Assembly (NCBI GenBank): GCA_001567165.1
Contig: LNFQ01000023.1
Location: 62,001 to 126,000, forward strand
Reading direction: 5' to 3'
DNA: 64,000 nucleotides
DNA from: Bacteroidetes bacterium OLB11
Lineage (GTDB): Bacteria > Bacteroidota > Bacteroidia > Chitinophagales > Chitinophagaceae
In this document: in pieces, positions 44,066-54,073 of the stretch
How positions within the stretch are numbered: position 1 is the first letter of the stretch
Layout of the letters: the number at the start of each line of letters is the position of its first letter
Program-made: the position numbers and the translations under genes
Notes under the pieces: generated by a model
What the model saw: only the letters and a program-made list of their open reading frames with translations
Databases searched by the model: none
Told to the model about the DNA's origin: nothing

Positions 44066-45199
44066 ATGCAGAACACGCTATTAGAACATCATATTCCCAA
44101 GGGGCTACGAAATATTACTTCAAAAGTTGTAAATAATATAAGAATCACTAATGACGAAGCATTACTCCTTTATCAAAAAGGAGAAATCGGATTTTTAGGA
44201 GCTTTAGCAAACACCATCAGAGAAAAAACGTTTTTGGAAATAAAAACTTTTTTCAATCGAAATTTCCATATTGAACCTACTAATGTATGTGTTTATAGTT
44301 GTAAGTTTTGTTCCTATTCTCGTTTGTACAAACATCGAGAAGATGGCTGGGAGTTAAGTGTTGATGATATGCTAAACATTGTGAAAAAGTATGATGGCAT
44401 TCCAGTGACAGAAGTGCATATTGTCGGAGGCGTACATCCTAAATTGAATCTTGATTTCTTTTGTGATTTATTGCAAAAAATAAAAGCACATCGCCCCGAT
44501 TTACATCTCAAAGGGTTCACCGCTGTTGAGCTTGATTATATGTTTAAAAAAGCTAAACTTTCTCCTAAAGAAGGTTTGCAAAAATTGAAAGATGCGGGCT
44601 TGCAATCCTTACCAGGTGGCGGTGCTGAAATATTTGCAGCAGATATCAGAAAGCAAATTTGTGAAGATAAAGTTGATGCAAAAGGGTGGCTCGAAATTCA
44701 TAAAGCAGCACACGAAATAGGAATGCATACAAATGCGACTATGCTTTATGGACATGTCGAAAGCTATGAGCATCGAATAGACCATATGAGTCAACTCAGA
44801 GATTTGCAAGACGAAACAAATGGCTTTAATTGTTTTATTCCATTGAAATTTAGAAATAAAGATAATGAAATGAGCCATATCTTGGAAGCCTCTCTGGTAG
44901 AGGATATAAAAGCATATTCAATGGCTCGAATTTACCTAGATAATATCCCACACTTGAAAGCTTATTGGCCGATGCTTGGAAGAAATAATGCACAATTAAT
45001 GCTGAACTTTGGAGTTGATGATTTAGATGGAACCATCGACGATAGCACAAAAATTTATTCAATGGCTGGAAGTGAAGAATCAAATCCTTCTTTAAGCACA
45101 GAACAAATTTGCCAACTAATTATTGATGCCAAAAGAGTGCCTGTGGAAAGAGATACTTTATATAACGAAATCAAAACATATCAGCTAAATGAGGTTTAA
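44066..45199 (+). CDS. mqnE: Aminofutalosine synthase MqnE
   Basis: A radical-SAM enzyme that converts an enolpyruvyl chorismate derivative and SAM to aminofutalosine in the alternative menaquinone pathway. From the ATG at 44066 (MQNTLLEHHIPKGLRN) it has 377 residues. The cluster motif CVYSCKFC (Cys75, 79, 82) follows HIEPTN. VTEVHIVGGVHP, LPGGGAEIF and LYGHVESYEHRIDHM are MqnE-like, as is FGVDDLDGTIDDSTKIYSMA near the end. MqnC is similar, so some ambiguity is possible, but the last block favours MqnE. A TAATTTTG -7-like element lies at 43995-44002. Other mqn genes are outside the window. Confidence 0.9.
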   Translation: MQNTLLEHHIPKGLRNITSKVVNNIRITNDEALLLYQKGEIGFLGALANTIREKTFLEIKTFFNRNFHIEPTNVCVYSCKFCSYSRLYKHREDGWELSVDDMLNIVKKYDGIPVTEVHIVGGVHPKLNLDFFCDLLQKIKAHRPDLHLKGFTAVELDYMFKKAKLSPKEGLQKLKDAGLQSLPGGGAEIFAADIRKQICEDKVDAKGWLEIHKAAHEIGMHTNATMLYGHVESYEHRIDHMSQLRDLQDETNGFNCFIPLKFRNKDNEMSHILEASLVEDIKAYSMARIYLDNIPHLKAYWPMLGRNNAQLMLNFGVDDLDGTIDDSTKIYSMAGSEESNPSLSTEQICQLIIDAKRVPVERDTLYNEIKTYQLNEV

Positions 45200-45247
45200 C
45201 TATTTTTAAACTTTCTTATCACATGAATTGATTATTTTTGTATTTAG

Positions 45248-45655
45248 GTGAAAAGAATTTTATCCATATTTCTTTTAAGTTTATACTTATTTGTTTCGGC
45301 AGGGTTATCGCTGACGCTTCACTATTGTGGTGATAAAGTAGAAACAATTGGACTTAGTGATGACTTGTCTTGCTGCTGTGAAGGTGAAATAGAAATGCAA
45401 AGCAATGAAGATGATTGCTGTAAAAATGAAATCAAAGAAGTTAAAATTTCTTTAGATCAAATTAAAGAAAACATAGACTCTAAAAAATTTCAATCACCTG
45501 TTTTTTTAGCAATTTCAAAAAATATTTTTTTAGAACTTTTTACAAATCCTTTATTTGAAAAAGTACATACCCCAACTCCTATCCCTCAACCACCAGACAA
45601 GACACTCTTCCCATCTATTTTTCAATTGACACAATCTTATTTATTTTATAGCTAG
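45248..45655 (+). CDS. HYC_CC_PP family exported protein
   Basis: A 135-residue protein starting at GTG 45248 with a signal peptide (VKRILSIFLLSLYLFVSAGL). It has the three motifs for which the family is named: HYC in LTLHYCGDKVE, CC in LSCCCEGE and DDCCKNE, and PP in PQPPDKTLFP. These proteins occur almost only in Bacteroidota and usually beside heavy-metal-associated (HMA) proteins and a TonB receptor, as here, so a role in periplasmic metal (probably copper) handling is inferred. A -7-like TATTTTTG ends 7 bases before the GTG. Confidence 0.85.
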   Translation: MKRILSIFLLSLYLFVSAGLSLTLHYCGDKVETIGLSDDLSCCCEGEIEMQSNEDDCCKNEIKEVKISLDQIKENIDSKKFQSPVFLAISKNIFLELFTNPLFEKVHTPTPIPQPPDKTLFPSIFQLTQSYLFYS

Positions 45656-45725
45656 TTGTTTTATTTCTTAACCCTCTATAAGCAACTTAAAATTTTTTAA
45701 AAAAAACAATAAATAAATAAGAAAT

Positions 45726-46082
45726 ATGAAATACTTTTTTTTAAGCATCTTAACAATCATGATGCTATCAATAAGCCCCAATGAATTGTCTGCTCAAAAT
45801 AAAATTAAAACTGATACACTCACCGTTTTGGGCAATTGCAGTCAATGTAAAACCCGTATTGAAGACGCTGCTTACGTGAAAGGCGTCAAACAAGCTGAAT
45901 GGAATAAACATACTAAAGTTCTAACTGTTATTTATAGTGAATCTAAAACAGATATGAATAAAATTAGTCAATCCATATCCCAAGCCGGGCATGATACCCG
46001 ATTAGGAAATTCATCAGATAAAGATTATAATCAACTACCAGACTGTTGCGCTTACAGATCCGGTGCTTGTCATCATGAGTAA
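45726..46082 (+). CDS. Exported heavy-metal-associated (HMA) domain protein
   Basis: A 118-residue protein with a signal peptide (MKYFFLSILTIMMLSISPNELSAQ) and one HMA domain. The metal site is GNCSQCK, a CxxC as in CopZ-like copper chaperones, and VKGVKQAEWNKHTKVLTVIY is the beta-alpha-beta core. The C-terminal tail adds further ligands (LPDCCAYRSGACHHE). Copper binding is the best guess; zinc or mercury cannot be excluded. Its stop overlaps the ATG of the TonB receptor gene (46075), indicating translational coupling. Confidence 0.9.
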   Translation: MKYFFLSILTIMMLSISPNELSAQNKIKTDTLTVLGNCSQCKTRIEDAAYVKGVKQAEWNKHTKVLTVIYSESKTDMNKISQSISQAGHDTRLGNSSDKDYNQLPDCCAYRSGACHHE

Positions 46083-48342
46083 ACAAACTTTTTTTCAAAA
46101 GAGTTTTCTTATTGTTCTTGCCTTTTTCATCATGCCGTTTGTTAAAGCGCAATCGCAAACGACTTTATTGCATGGAACGATTTTAGAAAAAGGAACGAAT
46201 AATACAGTAAATCCAGTTGTAAATGCTAAAATTATTTATGATAAAAAGATATTTACTTTTACAGATAAAGAAGGAAAATTTAAACTGAATATTCCTGATA
46301 CAGCGAAAGAAATTGAAGTGCAATATGCACATGTCGGAAGTGACTTTATTCAATTGACAGACTTGAGTAAAGAACTACAAGTTGTATATCCATTGTATGT
46401 GAAAGGAAAAGAAATTGTCATTAAACAAAAAAGATTTGCAACAGAAATTAGTTTACTTACGATGCAAAAAACAGAGCGTATCAGTAGTAAAGAATTATTA
46501 AAAGCAGCTTGTTGCAATTTGAGTGAAAGCTTCGAAACAACTCCTAGTGTTGATGTTTCTTTTACAGATGCCGTCACAGGATATAAGCAAATTCAGTTGT
46601 TAGGATTAGCCGGTCCTTACACACTAATTACTCGCGAAAATCTTCCCGAAGTCAGAGGCCTAGCGAGTATTACAGGTTTGACTTTCACACCCGGTCAATG
46701 GATTGAAGGAATGCAATTAAGCAAAGGAGCAGGAAGTGTAGTGAATGGCTATGAAGGCTTAGCCGGCCAAATTAATATCGAGTTGAGAAAGCCAATGGAA
46801 GGAGATAAGCAGTTTTATAATTTGTATCAAAGTGGACAAGGACGCTCTGAAGGGAATGCTTATTTTGCATTTCAACCGGTGAAAGGTAAATTATATACCA
46901 ACCTATTTTTGCATGGAAAATCACAATGGTTAAAAGTAGATCAAAATGACGACCACTTTATTGATCAGCCTTTAGGGAATACTTATATTTTAACTAATCG
47001 TTGGATGTATTTTAGCGAAAAAGGATTCGAATTTCAGTTTGGTGCAAAATATAATTCCTTTGATAACTGGGGCGGAAATATACACTATGAGAAAAATGAA
47101 AACCCTTTATTGAGTAATAATTGGGGATTAAAAATAAATACAAATCGCCTAGATACTTGGGCTAAAATTGGTAAAGTGTATGAAGATAAACAATGGAAGA
47201 GTATGGGACTACAACTCGATTTTTCAAGCCATAATCAAAATATGCTTTTTGGTAAAAAATTATATGATGCTAACGAAAATAATTTTTATGCCAATTATAT
47301 TTTTCAAAGCATTATCAAAAACACTGGTCGTGTAATTAAAATAGGAGCAACTTTCAATTATTTAAATAGAAAAGAAAGTCTCATCAATAAAGAATATATA
47401 AATGAGGAAATCGTACCGGGAATTTATGGAGAATATGCTCATACATTTTCTAATAAAGTGAATGCGGTATTGGGTTTGAGAGGGGATTATCATAATTTGT
47501 ATGGCTTTTATTTTACTCCACGGTTTCATATTCGTTATGCACCTATTGAGAAATTGGCGATAAGAGGCTCAATTGGAAAAGCCTACCGCACCGCTTCTAT
47601 TTTCTCAGAAAACTTAGGAATGTTTTCAACAAATCGGAAAGTGCAAATTATCGAAAATAATAAAAATGGATTTTATGGATTGCAAAATGAATCGGCATAT
47701 AATGCAGGTCTGAATGCAACTTACAAATTCAAATTAAATTATCGAAATGGAACAATTGGTGCTGATTATTACTACACACACTTCAATAATCAAGTAGTAG
47801 CAGACTGGGAAATGCCAGGATTACTAAGTTTTTATAATATGAAAAATGGAGCTTATGCTAATAGCTTTCAAGTGCAACTTGACTATGAACCCATTCGAAA
47901 ATTTGATGTTCGTTTAGCTTATCGTTTTCATGATGTGAAATCAAAATACATCAATAATATATCGCCTGATTTTACTGATAAACCATTGAATGCAAAACAT
48001 AGAGCCTTTGCCAATTTAGCTTACACTACGCATAGTAAATGGTCTTTTGATTATACAATTCAATGGACAGGAAGTAAGCGAATTCCATCTACTGGAAATG
48101 TACCAGAGTCAATACATTTTCCTAAAAAATCGCCATCTTTTATAACGATGAATGCCCATATCGGAAAAACAATTTATAAAAATTTAGACTTATACGGTGG
48201 AGTAGAAAATATATTAAATTATATGCAGCAAAAATCAATTATTGACCCCGAAAATCCTTTTGGAAATAATTTTGACGGGTCTTTAATTTGGGGACCTATC
48301 AGTGGTAGAAATTTCTATGTTGGATTGAGGTTTAAAAAATAA
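46075..48342 (+). CDS. TonB-dependent outer-membrane receptor (probable copper cluster)
   Basis: An outer-membrane beta-barrel transporter powered by TonB, 755 residues from ATG 46075, overlapping the HMA gene stop by 8 bases. A signal peptide (MSKQTFFQKSFLIVLAFFIM ...) precedes a carboxypeptidase-regulatory-like domain, then the plug (SESFETTPSVDVSFTDAVTG, LASITGLTFTPGQWIEGMQL, GYEGLAGQINIELRKP) and the barrel ending GRNFYVGLRFKK with the terminal aromatic. A Cys-Cys pair sits just before the plug (KAACCNLSESF). Neighbours suggest a metal or metal chelate substrate. Confidence 0.92.
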   Translation: MSKQTFFQKSFLIVLAFFIMPFVKAQSQTTLLHGTILEKGTNNTVNPVVNAKIIYDKKIFTFTDKEGKFKLNIPDTAKEIEVQYAHVGSDFIQLTDLSKELQVVYPLYVKGKEIVIKQKRFATEISLLTMQKTERISSKELLKAACCNLSESFETTPSVDVSFTDAVTGYKQIQLLGLAGPYTLITRENLPEVRGLASITGLTFTPGQWIEGMQLSKGAGSVVNGYEGLAGQINIELRKPMEGDKQFYNLYQSGQGRSEGNAYFAFQPVKGKLYTNLFLHGKSQWLKVDQNDDHFIDQPLGNTYILTNRWMYFSEKGFEFQFGAKYNSFDNWGGNIHYEKNENPLLSNNWGLKINTNRLDTWAKIGKVYEDKQWKSMGLQLDFSSHNQNMLFGKKLYDANENNFYANYIFQSIIKNTGRVIKIGATFNYLNRKESLINKEYINEEIVPGIYGEYAHTFSNKVNAVLGLRGDYHNLYGFYFTPRFHIRYAPIEKLAIRGSIGKAYRTASIFSENLGMFSTNRKVQIIENNKNGFYGLQNESAYNAGLNATYKFKLNYRNGTIGADYYYTHFNNQVVADWEMPGLLSFYNMKNGAYANSFQVQLDYEPIRKFDVRLAYRFHDVKSKYINNISPDFTDKPLNAKHRAFANLAYTTHSKWSFDYTIQWTGSKRIPSTGNVPESIHFPKKSPSFITMNAHIGKTIYKNLDLYGGVENILNYMQQKSIIDPENPFGNNFDGSLIWGPISGRNFYVGLRFKK

Positions 48343-48433
48343 AAAGAGTAATTGTTAATTTTGATAAAAAATTCAATTATATCAAGTATTTTACATATCT
48401 TTGATAAAGATTTAAAATTTAAAAATATTAATT

Positions 48434-48706
48434 ATGAAAAAGGTAATTTTTTTAGCAATGGCACTATTTATTACAGGAACAATGTTCGCTGATAAAAAAA
48501 GTTGTTGCAAAGACAAAAAAGAAAAAAAGTCTTCTTGTTGTGCAAACAAATCTGAAGTAAAAGCAGATGGAACTACTCATTCTTCTTGCGGAGATAAACA
48601 TGCTTCAAAAACATCATCTTCTACAACTTCATCTTCTACTACCGCAACAACGACTTCAACTTCTACAACAAATTCAGCTGCAAGTCAAAAAGCAGAAACT
48701 AAATAA
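48434..48706 (+). CDS. Small exported Cys/Lys/Ser/Thr-rich protein
   Basis: A 90-residue protein with a signal peptide (MKKVIFLAMALFITGTMFA) and seven-ish residues further two CC pairs (KKSCCKDKKEKKSSCCANK) plus SSCGDKHASK. The last ~40 residues are a Ser/Thr/Ala low-complexity tail. No domain is known. The cysteine pairs and position at the end of the HYC_CC_PP/HMA/TonB run suggest metal binding. A -7-like TATCTTTG lies at 48396-48403, so it may have its own promoter; a strong terminator follows. Confidence 0.8.
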   Translation: MKKVIFLAMALFITGTMFADKKSCCKDKKEKKSSCCANKSEVKADGTTHSSCGDKHASKTSSSTTSSSTTATTTSTSTTNSAASQKAETK

Positions 48707-48727
48707 TTGTAGTTAATCGAAAAAATG

Positions 48728-48756
48728 AACGCTCCATCTTAGGAGCGTTTTTTTTT
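48728..48756 (+). terminator. Rho-independent terminator after the metal cluster
   Basis: AACGCTCC (48728-48735) and GGAGCGTT (48742-48749) make a perfect 8-bp GC-rich stem with a 6-base loop followed by a long T-run. Confidence 0.9.
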
Positions 48757-49021
48757 ATAAATCAACTCTTAAAACTCATTTTTTAAATGAACCAGTTAAA
48801 AAAAATGACCAAGCCTGGTATTCAAATCCATAAATTTTAGAAATAAAAATCAGCTTTTATTTTAATTGATTTTTATTTTTTTTGAATCAAAAAATGATAA
48901 ATCGAGCTCATTGTTTTAATAACTAAATTAAAAAAAATCATACTGATAAGTTAGAAATACACTTTATACATTTTTTTTAAATAGAAAAAATAACTTTATA
49001 TTGTACTCAAATTTTTTCAAA

Positions 49022-51643
49022 ATGAAAATACTTGATTTAAAAGTGATGAAAGGTCCAAATTATTGGAGTGCCAAAAGACATAAACTCATTGTGATGCTAC
49101 TCGATATTGAAGACCTCGAACAAAAGCCTACTAATAAAATTCCTGGTTTCTTAGAAAGATTAGAAAAAATGTTGCCTACGCTATATTCACATCGTTGTAG
49201 TGAAGAAGTGGAAGGGGGCTTTTTTAAACGTGTTAAAGAAGGAACATGGATGGGACATGTGATAGAGCATATTGCACTCGAATTGCAAACACTAGCCGGC
49301 ATGGATACAGGATTTGGCAGAACTCGAAGTGCGGGCAAAGAAGGAGTTTACCATGTTGTGTTTTCTTATGTTGAAGAAGAAGTAGGCAAGGCAACGGCTT
49401 ATGCCGCTGTTGAAATATCAAAGCGACTTATCGAAGGGAGCGATTTTGACATCGAATCGTTTATTCAAGAACTAAGAGAAATTAGAGAAAAAGTACGATT
49501 AGGACCCAGCACCGGTTCGATTGTTCAAGAAGCAATTAATAGGAATATTCCTTGGATACGACTCAATAAAAATTCATTGGTGCAATTAGGTTATGGAATG
49601 AATCAGCGACGTATTCAAGCAACTGTTGCCAGCACCACAAGCAATATTGCAGTAGAAATCGCATGTGATAAAGAAGATACCAAAAACTTATTAGAAGCTG
49701 CAGAAGTGCCTGTGCCGCGTGGCCGAATTATTTATGACCTTGAAGATTTAGAAAATACAATAAAAAAAATTGGTTATCCAATTGTATTGAAACCAATCAA
49801 TGGAAATCATGGACGAGGTGCCACTACCAATATCAAAGACTGGGAAAGTGCATTAATCGCATTTGATATTGCCAAAAAACATTCGAGAGCCATTATTTGT
49901 GAAAAGTTCATTACAGGATTTGATTTTCGACTATTAGTGATTAATTATAAATTTATATGTGCCGCAAAACGAACGCCAGCTTGTGTTACAGGAGATGGGA
50001 CTTCTACCATTCAGGAGTTGATTGACCAAGTGAATAGTGACCCGAGAAGAGGATTTGGACATGAAAAAGTTTTAACACAAATCAAAGTAGATGCAGTAAC
50101 TGAAAAAATATTAGTAGATAAAAATTATACTTTAGAAACGGTTTTGCCAAAAGGAGAATGGCTGATGTTGAAGCCTACAGCCAATTTGAGTACAGGTGGA
50201 ACTTCTACCGATATTACTGATTTTGTACATCCAAATAATATTTTTCTTGCAGAACGTATCGCAAGAATCATAGGATTGGATATTTGTGGAATTGATATTA
50301 TGGCTAGTGATTTGTCAACCCCACTTGAAGAAAATGGGGGGGCTGTGCTTGAAGTGAATGCTGCTCCGGGTTTTAGAATGCATATAGAGCCTAGTGAAGG
50401 GCTTCCGAGAAATGTTGCAGAGCCAGTTATTGATATGCTCTATCCAGCAGGTACATCGGCTCGCATTCCTATCATTGCCATTTCAGGTACGAATGGGAAA
50501 ACAACAACAACAAGGCTCACTGCTCATATTGTAAAAAATATGGGATATAAAGTAGGATTCACAACTAGTGATGGTGTATATATTCAAAACCAATTGATGA
50601 TGCGAGGAGATTGTACAGGGCCTATTAGTGCTGAATTTGTTCTAAAAGATCCAACGGTTGACTTTGCAGTGATGGAGTGTGCAAGAGGTGGAATTTTAAG
50701 AGCTGGTTTAGGTTTTCATAAATGTGATATCGGAATTGTGACCAATATCAGTGCAGATCATCTGGGCTTAGGAGGCATCGATACTGTAGAGCAATTAGCA
50801 AGAGTGAAGGAAGTGGTCGTTCAAAGTGTGTCGCATGATGGCTATGCAATTTTAAATGCAGACGATGATTTGGTATATAAAATGAGAAATAATTTAGATT
50901 GTAAAATTGCATTATTTAGCACAAAACCTAATAGTAAACGAATAAAAGATCATTGCGAAAAAAATGGGATTGCTGCAATTTATGATGAACAAAGTGATTG
51001 GATTTATATTCAAAAAGGTGCATGGAAAATTCAAATTGAAAAAGCCCTTTCTATTCCACTGACGCAAGGAGGCAAAGCAACATTTAATGTCTTAAATATT
51101 ATGCCATCTGTGTTGGCAGCCTATTTAAGAGGATTTACTGTAGTGGATATCAGACAAGCTCTGCATACATTTATTCCTAGTCCGGCACAAACACCCGGAA
51201 GGATGAATTTATTCCAGTTTAAAAACTTTCAAGTATTGGCAGATTATGCTCATAATCCGGCAGGATTTAATGTGTTGAAAGCTTATGTTGATAAGGTAAC
51301 AGCCACTAAAAAAATTGGAATTATTGCAGGCACAGGCGATAGAAGAGATGATGATATTAAAGAGTTAGGAATGATTGCTGCTTCGATGTTTGATGAAATT
51401 ATAATCAGGCAGGATAAGCATCTTCGAGGAAGAACGGTTGAAAATATTGTGGAATTATTGCTTGAAGGGATTCATCAGATGAACAAAAAAATCAAAGTCC
51501 ATGTTATTTTAAAAGAATTAGATGCGATTGATTTTGCAATAAAAAATGCACCAAAAGATTCGTTTATTGCTATATGCAGTGATGTCGTGACGGATGCCTT
51601 AGCCTATATTCAAAATTTAAAAGGAGAAGAGGATAAGCAGTAA
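49022..51643 (+). CDS. cphA: Cyanophycin synthetase
   Basis: Polymerises Asp and Arg into cyanophycin, a nitrogen storage polymer. From the ATG at 49022 (MKILDLKVMKGPNYWSAKRH) it has 873 residues. An N-terminal domain (MGHVIEHIALELQTLAGMD, FGRTRSAGKEGVYHVVFSY) is followed by an ATP-grasp domain (~215-470; YPIVLKPINGNHGRGATTNI, ICEKFITGFDFRLLVI) and a Mur-ligase-like domain with P-loop ISGTNGKTTTTRLTAH and C-terminal TPGRMNLFQF, LADYAHNPAGF. This is the CphA1 layout. A cyanophycinase (CphB) or isoaspartyl dipeptidase, often neighbours, are not adjacent. Confidence 0.95.
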   Translation: MKILDLKVMKGPNYWSAKRHKLIVMLLDIEDLEQKPTNKIPGFLERLEKMLPTLYSHRCSEEVEGGFFKRVKEGTWMGHVIEHIALELQTLAGMDTGFGRTRSAGKEGVYHVVFSYVEEEVGKATAYAAVEISKRLIEGSDFDIESFIQELREIREKVRLGPSTGSIVQEAINRNIPWIRLNKNSLVQLGYGMNQRRIQATVASTTSNIAVEIACDKEDTKNLLEAAEVPVPRGRIIYDLEDLENTIKKIGYPIVLKPINGNHGRGATTNIKDWESALIAFDIAKKHSRAIICEKFITGFDFRLLVINYKFICAAKRTPACVTGDGTSTIQELIDQVNSDPRRGFGHEKVLTQIKVDAVTEKILVDKNYTLETVLPKGEWLMLKPTANLSTGGTSTDITDFVHPNNIFLAERIARIIGLDICGIDIMASDLSTPLEENGGAVLEVNAAPGFRMHIEPSEGLPRNVAEPVIDMLYPAGTSARIPIIAISGTNGKTTTTRLTAHIVKNMGYKVGFTTSDGVYIQNQLMMRGDCTGPISAEFVLKDPTVDFAVMECARGGILRAGLGFHKCDIGIVTNISADHLGLGGIDTVEQLARVKEVVVQSVSHDGYAILNADDDLVYKMRNNLDCKIALFSTKPNSKRIKDHCEKNGIAAIYDEQSDWIYIQKGAWKIQIEKALSIPLTQGGKATFNVLNIMPSVLAAYLRGFTVVDIRQALHTFIPSPAQTPGRMNLFQFKNFQVLADYAHNPAGFNVLKAYVDKVTATKKIGIIAGTGDRRDDDIKELGMIAASMFDEIIIRQDKHLRGRTVENIVELLLEGIHQMNKKIKVHVILKELDAIDFAIKNAPKDSFIAICSDVVTDALAYIQNLKGEEDKQ

Positions 51644-51700
51644 TAACATCTTATTTTATAACGAATTAAAAACAGGGTCATAATTTTGCTCATTCATTTT

Positions 51701-54001
51701 ATGAAACGATTCTTAATTTTATTCTTATTTCCATTTTTACCAAATATTGTTTTCGCTCAACAAATCATTTCAGGGAAGGTTGCAGATAAAAAAGGAGAGC
51801 CCTTAGTCGGTGTCAATATTACTATAAAAGATTCTTATGACGGTGCAACGACTGATGCTCAAGGGCAATTCCAATTTGAAACAACCATGACCGACAGTGT
51901 AGTGATAATCGCAAATTATATTGGATTTGCTCCTTTTGAAAAATCAATTTTTATTTCAAAAAAAAATGAAGTTGTCAATATTATTTTAAAAGAAAAAATT
52001 AATGAATTAAAAGCAGTCGTGATTTCTGCTGGTTCATTTGAAGCAAGCGACCAAAAAAAAGGAACTGTCTTGAATGCACTTGACATGGTGACAACAGCAG
52101 GTAGTAATGGTGATAATTATAGCGCATTGAAAACGTTGCCCGGCACACAACAAACGAATGATCGAGAAGGACTTTTTGTGAGAGGAGGCACCGGAACTGA
52201 AACTCAAACTTTTATTGATGGCACCATAGTACGAAATGCATTTTCAACCTCAGTTCCAGACTTAGGATCAAGAGGACGATTTAGCCCTTTTATTTTTAAA
52301 GGAACTGTATTTAGCACAGGAGGGTACTCTGCAATTTATGGCCAAGCCCTATCTTCTGCTTTGATATTAGAAAGCATTGACTTGCCAGACCGTTCATCTG
52401 CAAACCTGACTATGACTTCGGTTGGATTAGGGGGAAGTGTGCAACAACTTGCAAAAAGTAAAAAATATTCTTATGGTATCGGATATAATTATATCAACTT
52501 GACACCATATTTTAAAATAGCAAAACAAAATATTCATTATAATAATGCTCCTACATCACACCAGTTTGATGCCAATTTCAGAGTGAAAACTTCCAACACT
52601 GGAATGTTGAAATTTTATGGATATTATAACCAAACTTTGATAGATGTTGCACGAGATAACGTGACAAGTTTGGATTATGGAAATGAAAATAAAAAATTAA
52701 TTGATGATTATCGAGTGAAAAATTTCAACGCTTATTTTAATCTTTCATATAAAGAATACCTTAAAAATAATTGGAAAGTTGAAGTGGGTTCATGTGCGAG
52801 TATGAATAAAGACAATATCGATGCCAAAATTTTAAATCAAAAAAATGAGATTACAATCGATACTAATTTTTTATTAAAAGAAGATAATTTTGTTCAAAGT
52901 AAAAATCAAATAGCATCCGCCAAATTCGTGCTAGAAAAGAGTTTGAAAAATTTAAATGCCATTCGTTTTGGTGCAGAATATATTTATGATGATGAATTCT
53001 ATTTGTATGAATATGTTCCGCTTGCCTCTTCCATTCAATACAACCCATCCATTTTGCATGAACATTATAATGCACTTTTTGCTGAAAGCGATATTTATAT
53101 AACGAATCATATTGCAGGTAAAATTGGTGTTCGTGCCGAACATTCCTCTTTATTGAATCAATGGAATTTAGCACCCAGATTGTCCACAGCATATAAACTG
53201 AATAAGAATAGCCAACTTTCTTTAGCCTATGGAATGTATTATCAAAAACCCGATTATCAATATTTATTTTCATCCTATACCAATCTCGATTTTCAACGTG
53301 CCGATCATTATATCCTAAATTATCAATATCAAGAAAATGGTAGATTTTTGAGACTTGAAACCTATTATAAGCAATATCATGATTTAGTCAAAACGCCCAT
53401 TTCAACAATGCCTACTTTCGCTACTAGTAATGGAAGTGGCTATGCCAGAGGAATTGAACTTTTTTATCGTGATAAAAAATCTTTTAAAGGAATTGATTAT
53501 TGGATTGCTTATTCTTACTTAGATACCAAAAGAGATTTTTTAAATTATTTAAAAATGGTACAACCTGACTTTGCTGCCACTCATACTGCAAATCTTGTGG
53601 TGAAAAAATTTTGGAACAAATATATGTTTGGAATAAATGGCACCTACACTTTTTCAAGTGGAAGACCTTATGTAAATTATAATACTTCTAATCCAAATTT
53701 GCCAAATCCAGACGCAGGGCGTTTTATGGAAGATAGGACGATTGCATATCACAATGTAGGTTTGTCGGCAAATTATGTCCGAAAAATTCAAAAAGCATTT
53801 ACAGTCTTTGTCATTGGGGTAAATAATCCTTTTGGATTTAAACAAATTTATGGATATAATTATGCAACAAAAGATCTCAACAAAGATGGTTATTTATATC
53901 GAAAAGCAATTACCCCTACAGCTCGTCAGTTTGTCTTTATTGGTATTTTCGTGAGTTTTGGAATTGATAGAACACAAGATGCGATTGATAATAATTTATA
54001 G
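51701..54001 (+). CDS. TonB-dependent receptor with carboxypeptidase-like domain
   Basis: An outer-membrane receptor of 766 residues from the ATG at 51701 (signal MKRFLILFLFPFLPNIVFAQ). A CarboxypepD_reg-like domain (ISGKVADKKGEPLVGVNI) leads into the plug (ALKTLPGTQQTNDREGLFVR, IYGQALSSALILESIDLPDR) and a barrel ending FIGIFVSFGIDRTQDAIDNN. No SusD-like partner is adjacent, so a polysaccharide substrate is not indicated; the ligand is unknown. A -7-like TAATTTTG lies at 51681-51688. It follows cphA by 57 bases but probably has its own promoter. Confidence 0.93.
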   Translation: MKRFLILFLFPFLPNIVFAQQIISGKVADKKGEPLVGVNITIKDSYDGATTDAQGQFQFETTMTDSVVIIANYIGFAPFEKSIFISKKNEVVNIILKEKINELKAVVISAGSFEASDQKKGTVLNALDMVTTAGSNGDNYSALKTLPGTQQTNDREGLFVRGGTGTETQTFIDGTIVRNAFSTSVPDLGSRGRFSPFIFKGTVFSTGGYSAIYGQALSSALILESIDLPDRSSANLTMTSVGLGGSVQQLAKSKKYSYGIGYNYINLTPYFKIAKQNIHYNNAPTSHQFDANFRVKTSNTGMLKFYGYYNQTLIDVARDNVTSLDYGNENKKLIDDYRVKNFNAYFNLSYKEYLKNNWKVEVGSCASMNKDNIDAKILNQKNEITIDTNFLLKEDNFVQSKNQIASAKFVLEKSLKNLNAIRFGAEYIYDDEFYLYEYVPLASSIQYNPSILHEHYNALFAESDIYITNHIAGKIGVRAEHSSLLNQWNLAPRLSTAYKLNKNSQLSLAYGMYYQKPDYQYLFSSYTNLDFQRADHYILNYQYQENGRFLRLETYYKQYHDLVKTPISTMPTFATSNGSGYARGIELFYRDKKSFKGIDYWIAYSYLDTKRDFLNYLKMVQPDFAATHTANLVVKKFWNKYMFGINGTYTFSSGRPYVNYNTSNPNLPNPDAGRFMEDRTIAYHNVGLSANYVRKIQKAFTVFVIGVNNPFGFKQIYGYNYATKDLNKDGYLYRKAITPTARQFVFIGIFVSFGIDRTQDAIDNNL

Positions 54002-54073
54002 AAATAAATCAATAACGTAAGCAATTATTTACGAATTTTGCCCTTTTATACTTTTAAATAAAATATGATTATT

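Noticed and set aside
48800..48840. tRNA-like T-arm (TTCAAATCC) before cphA
   Set aside because: No acceptor, D or anticodon arms can be folded around it.
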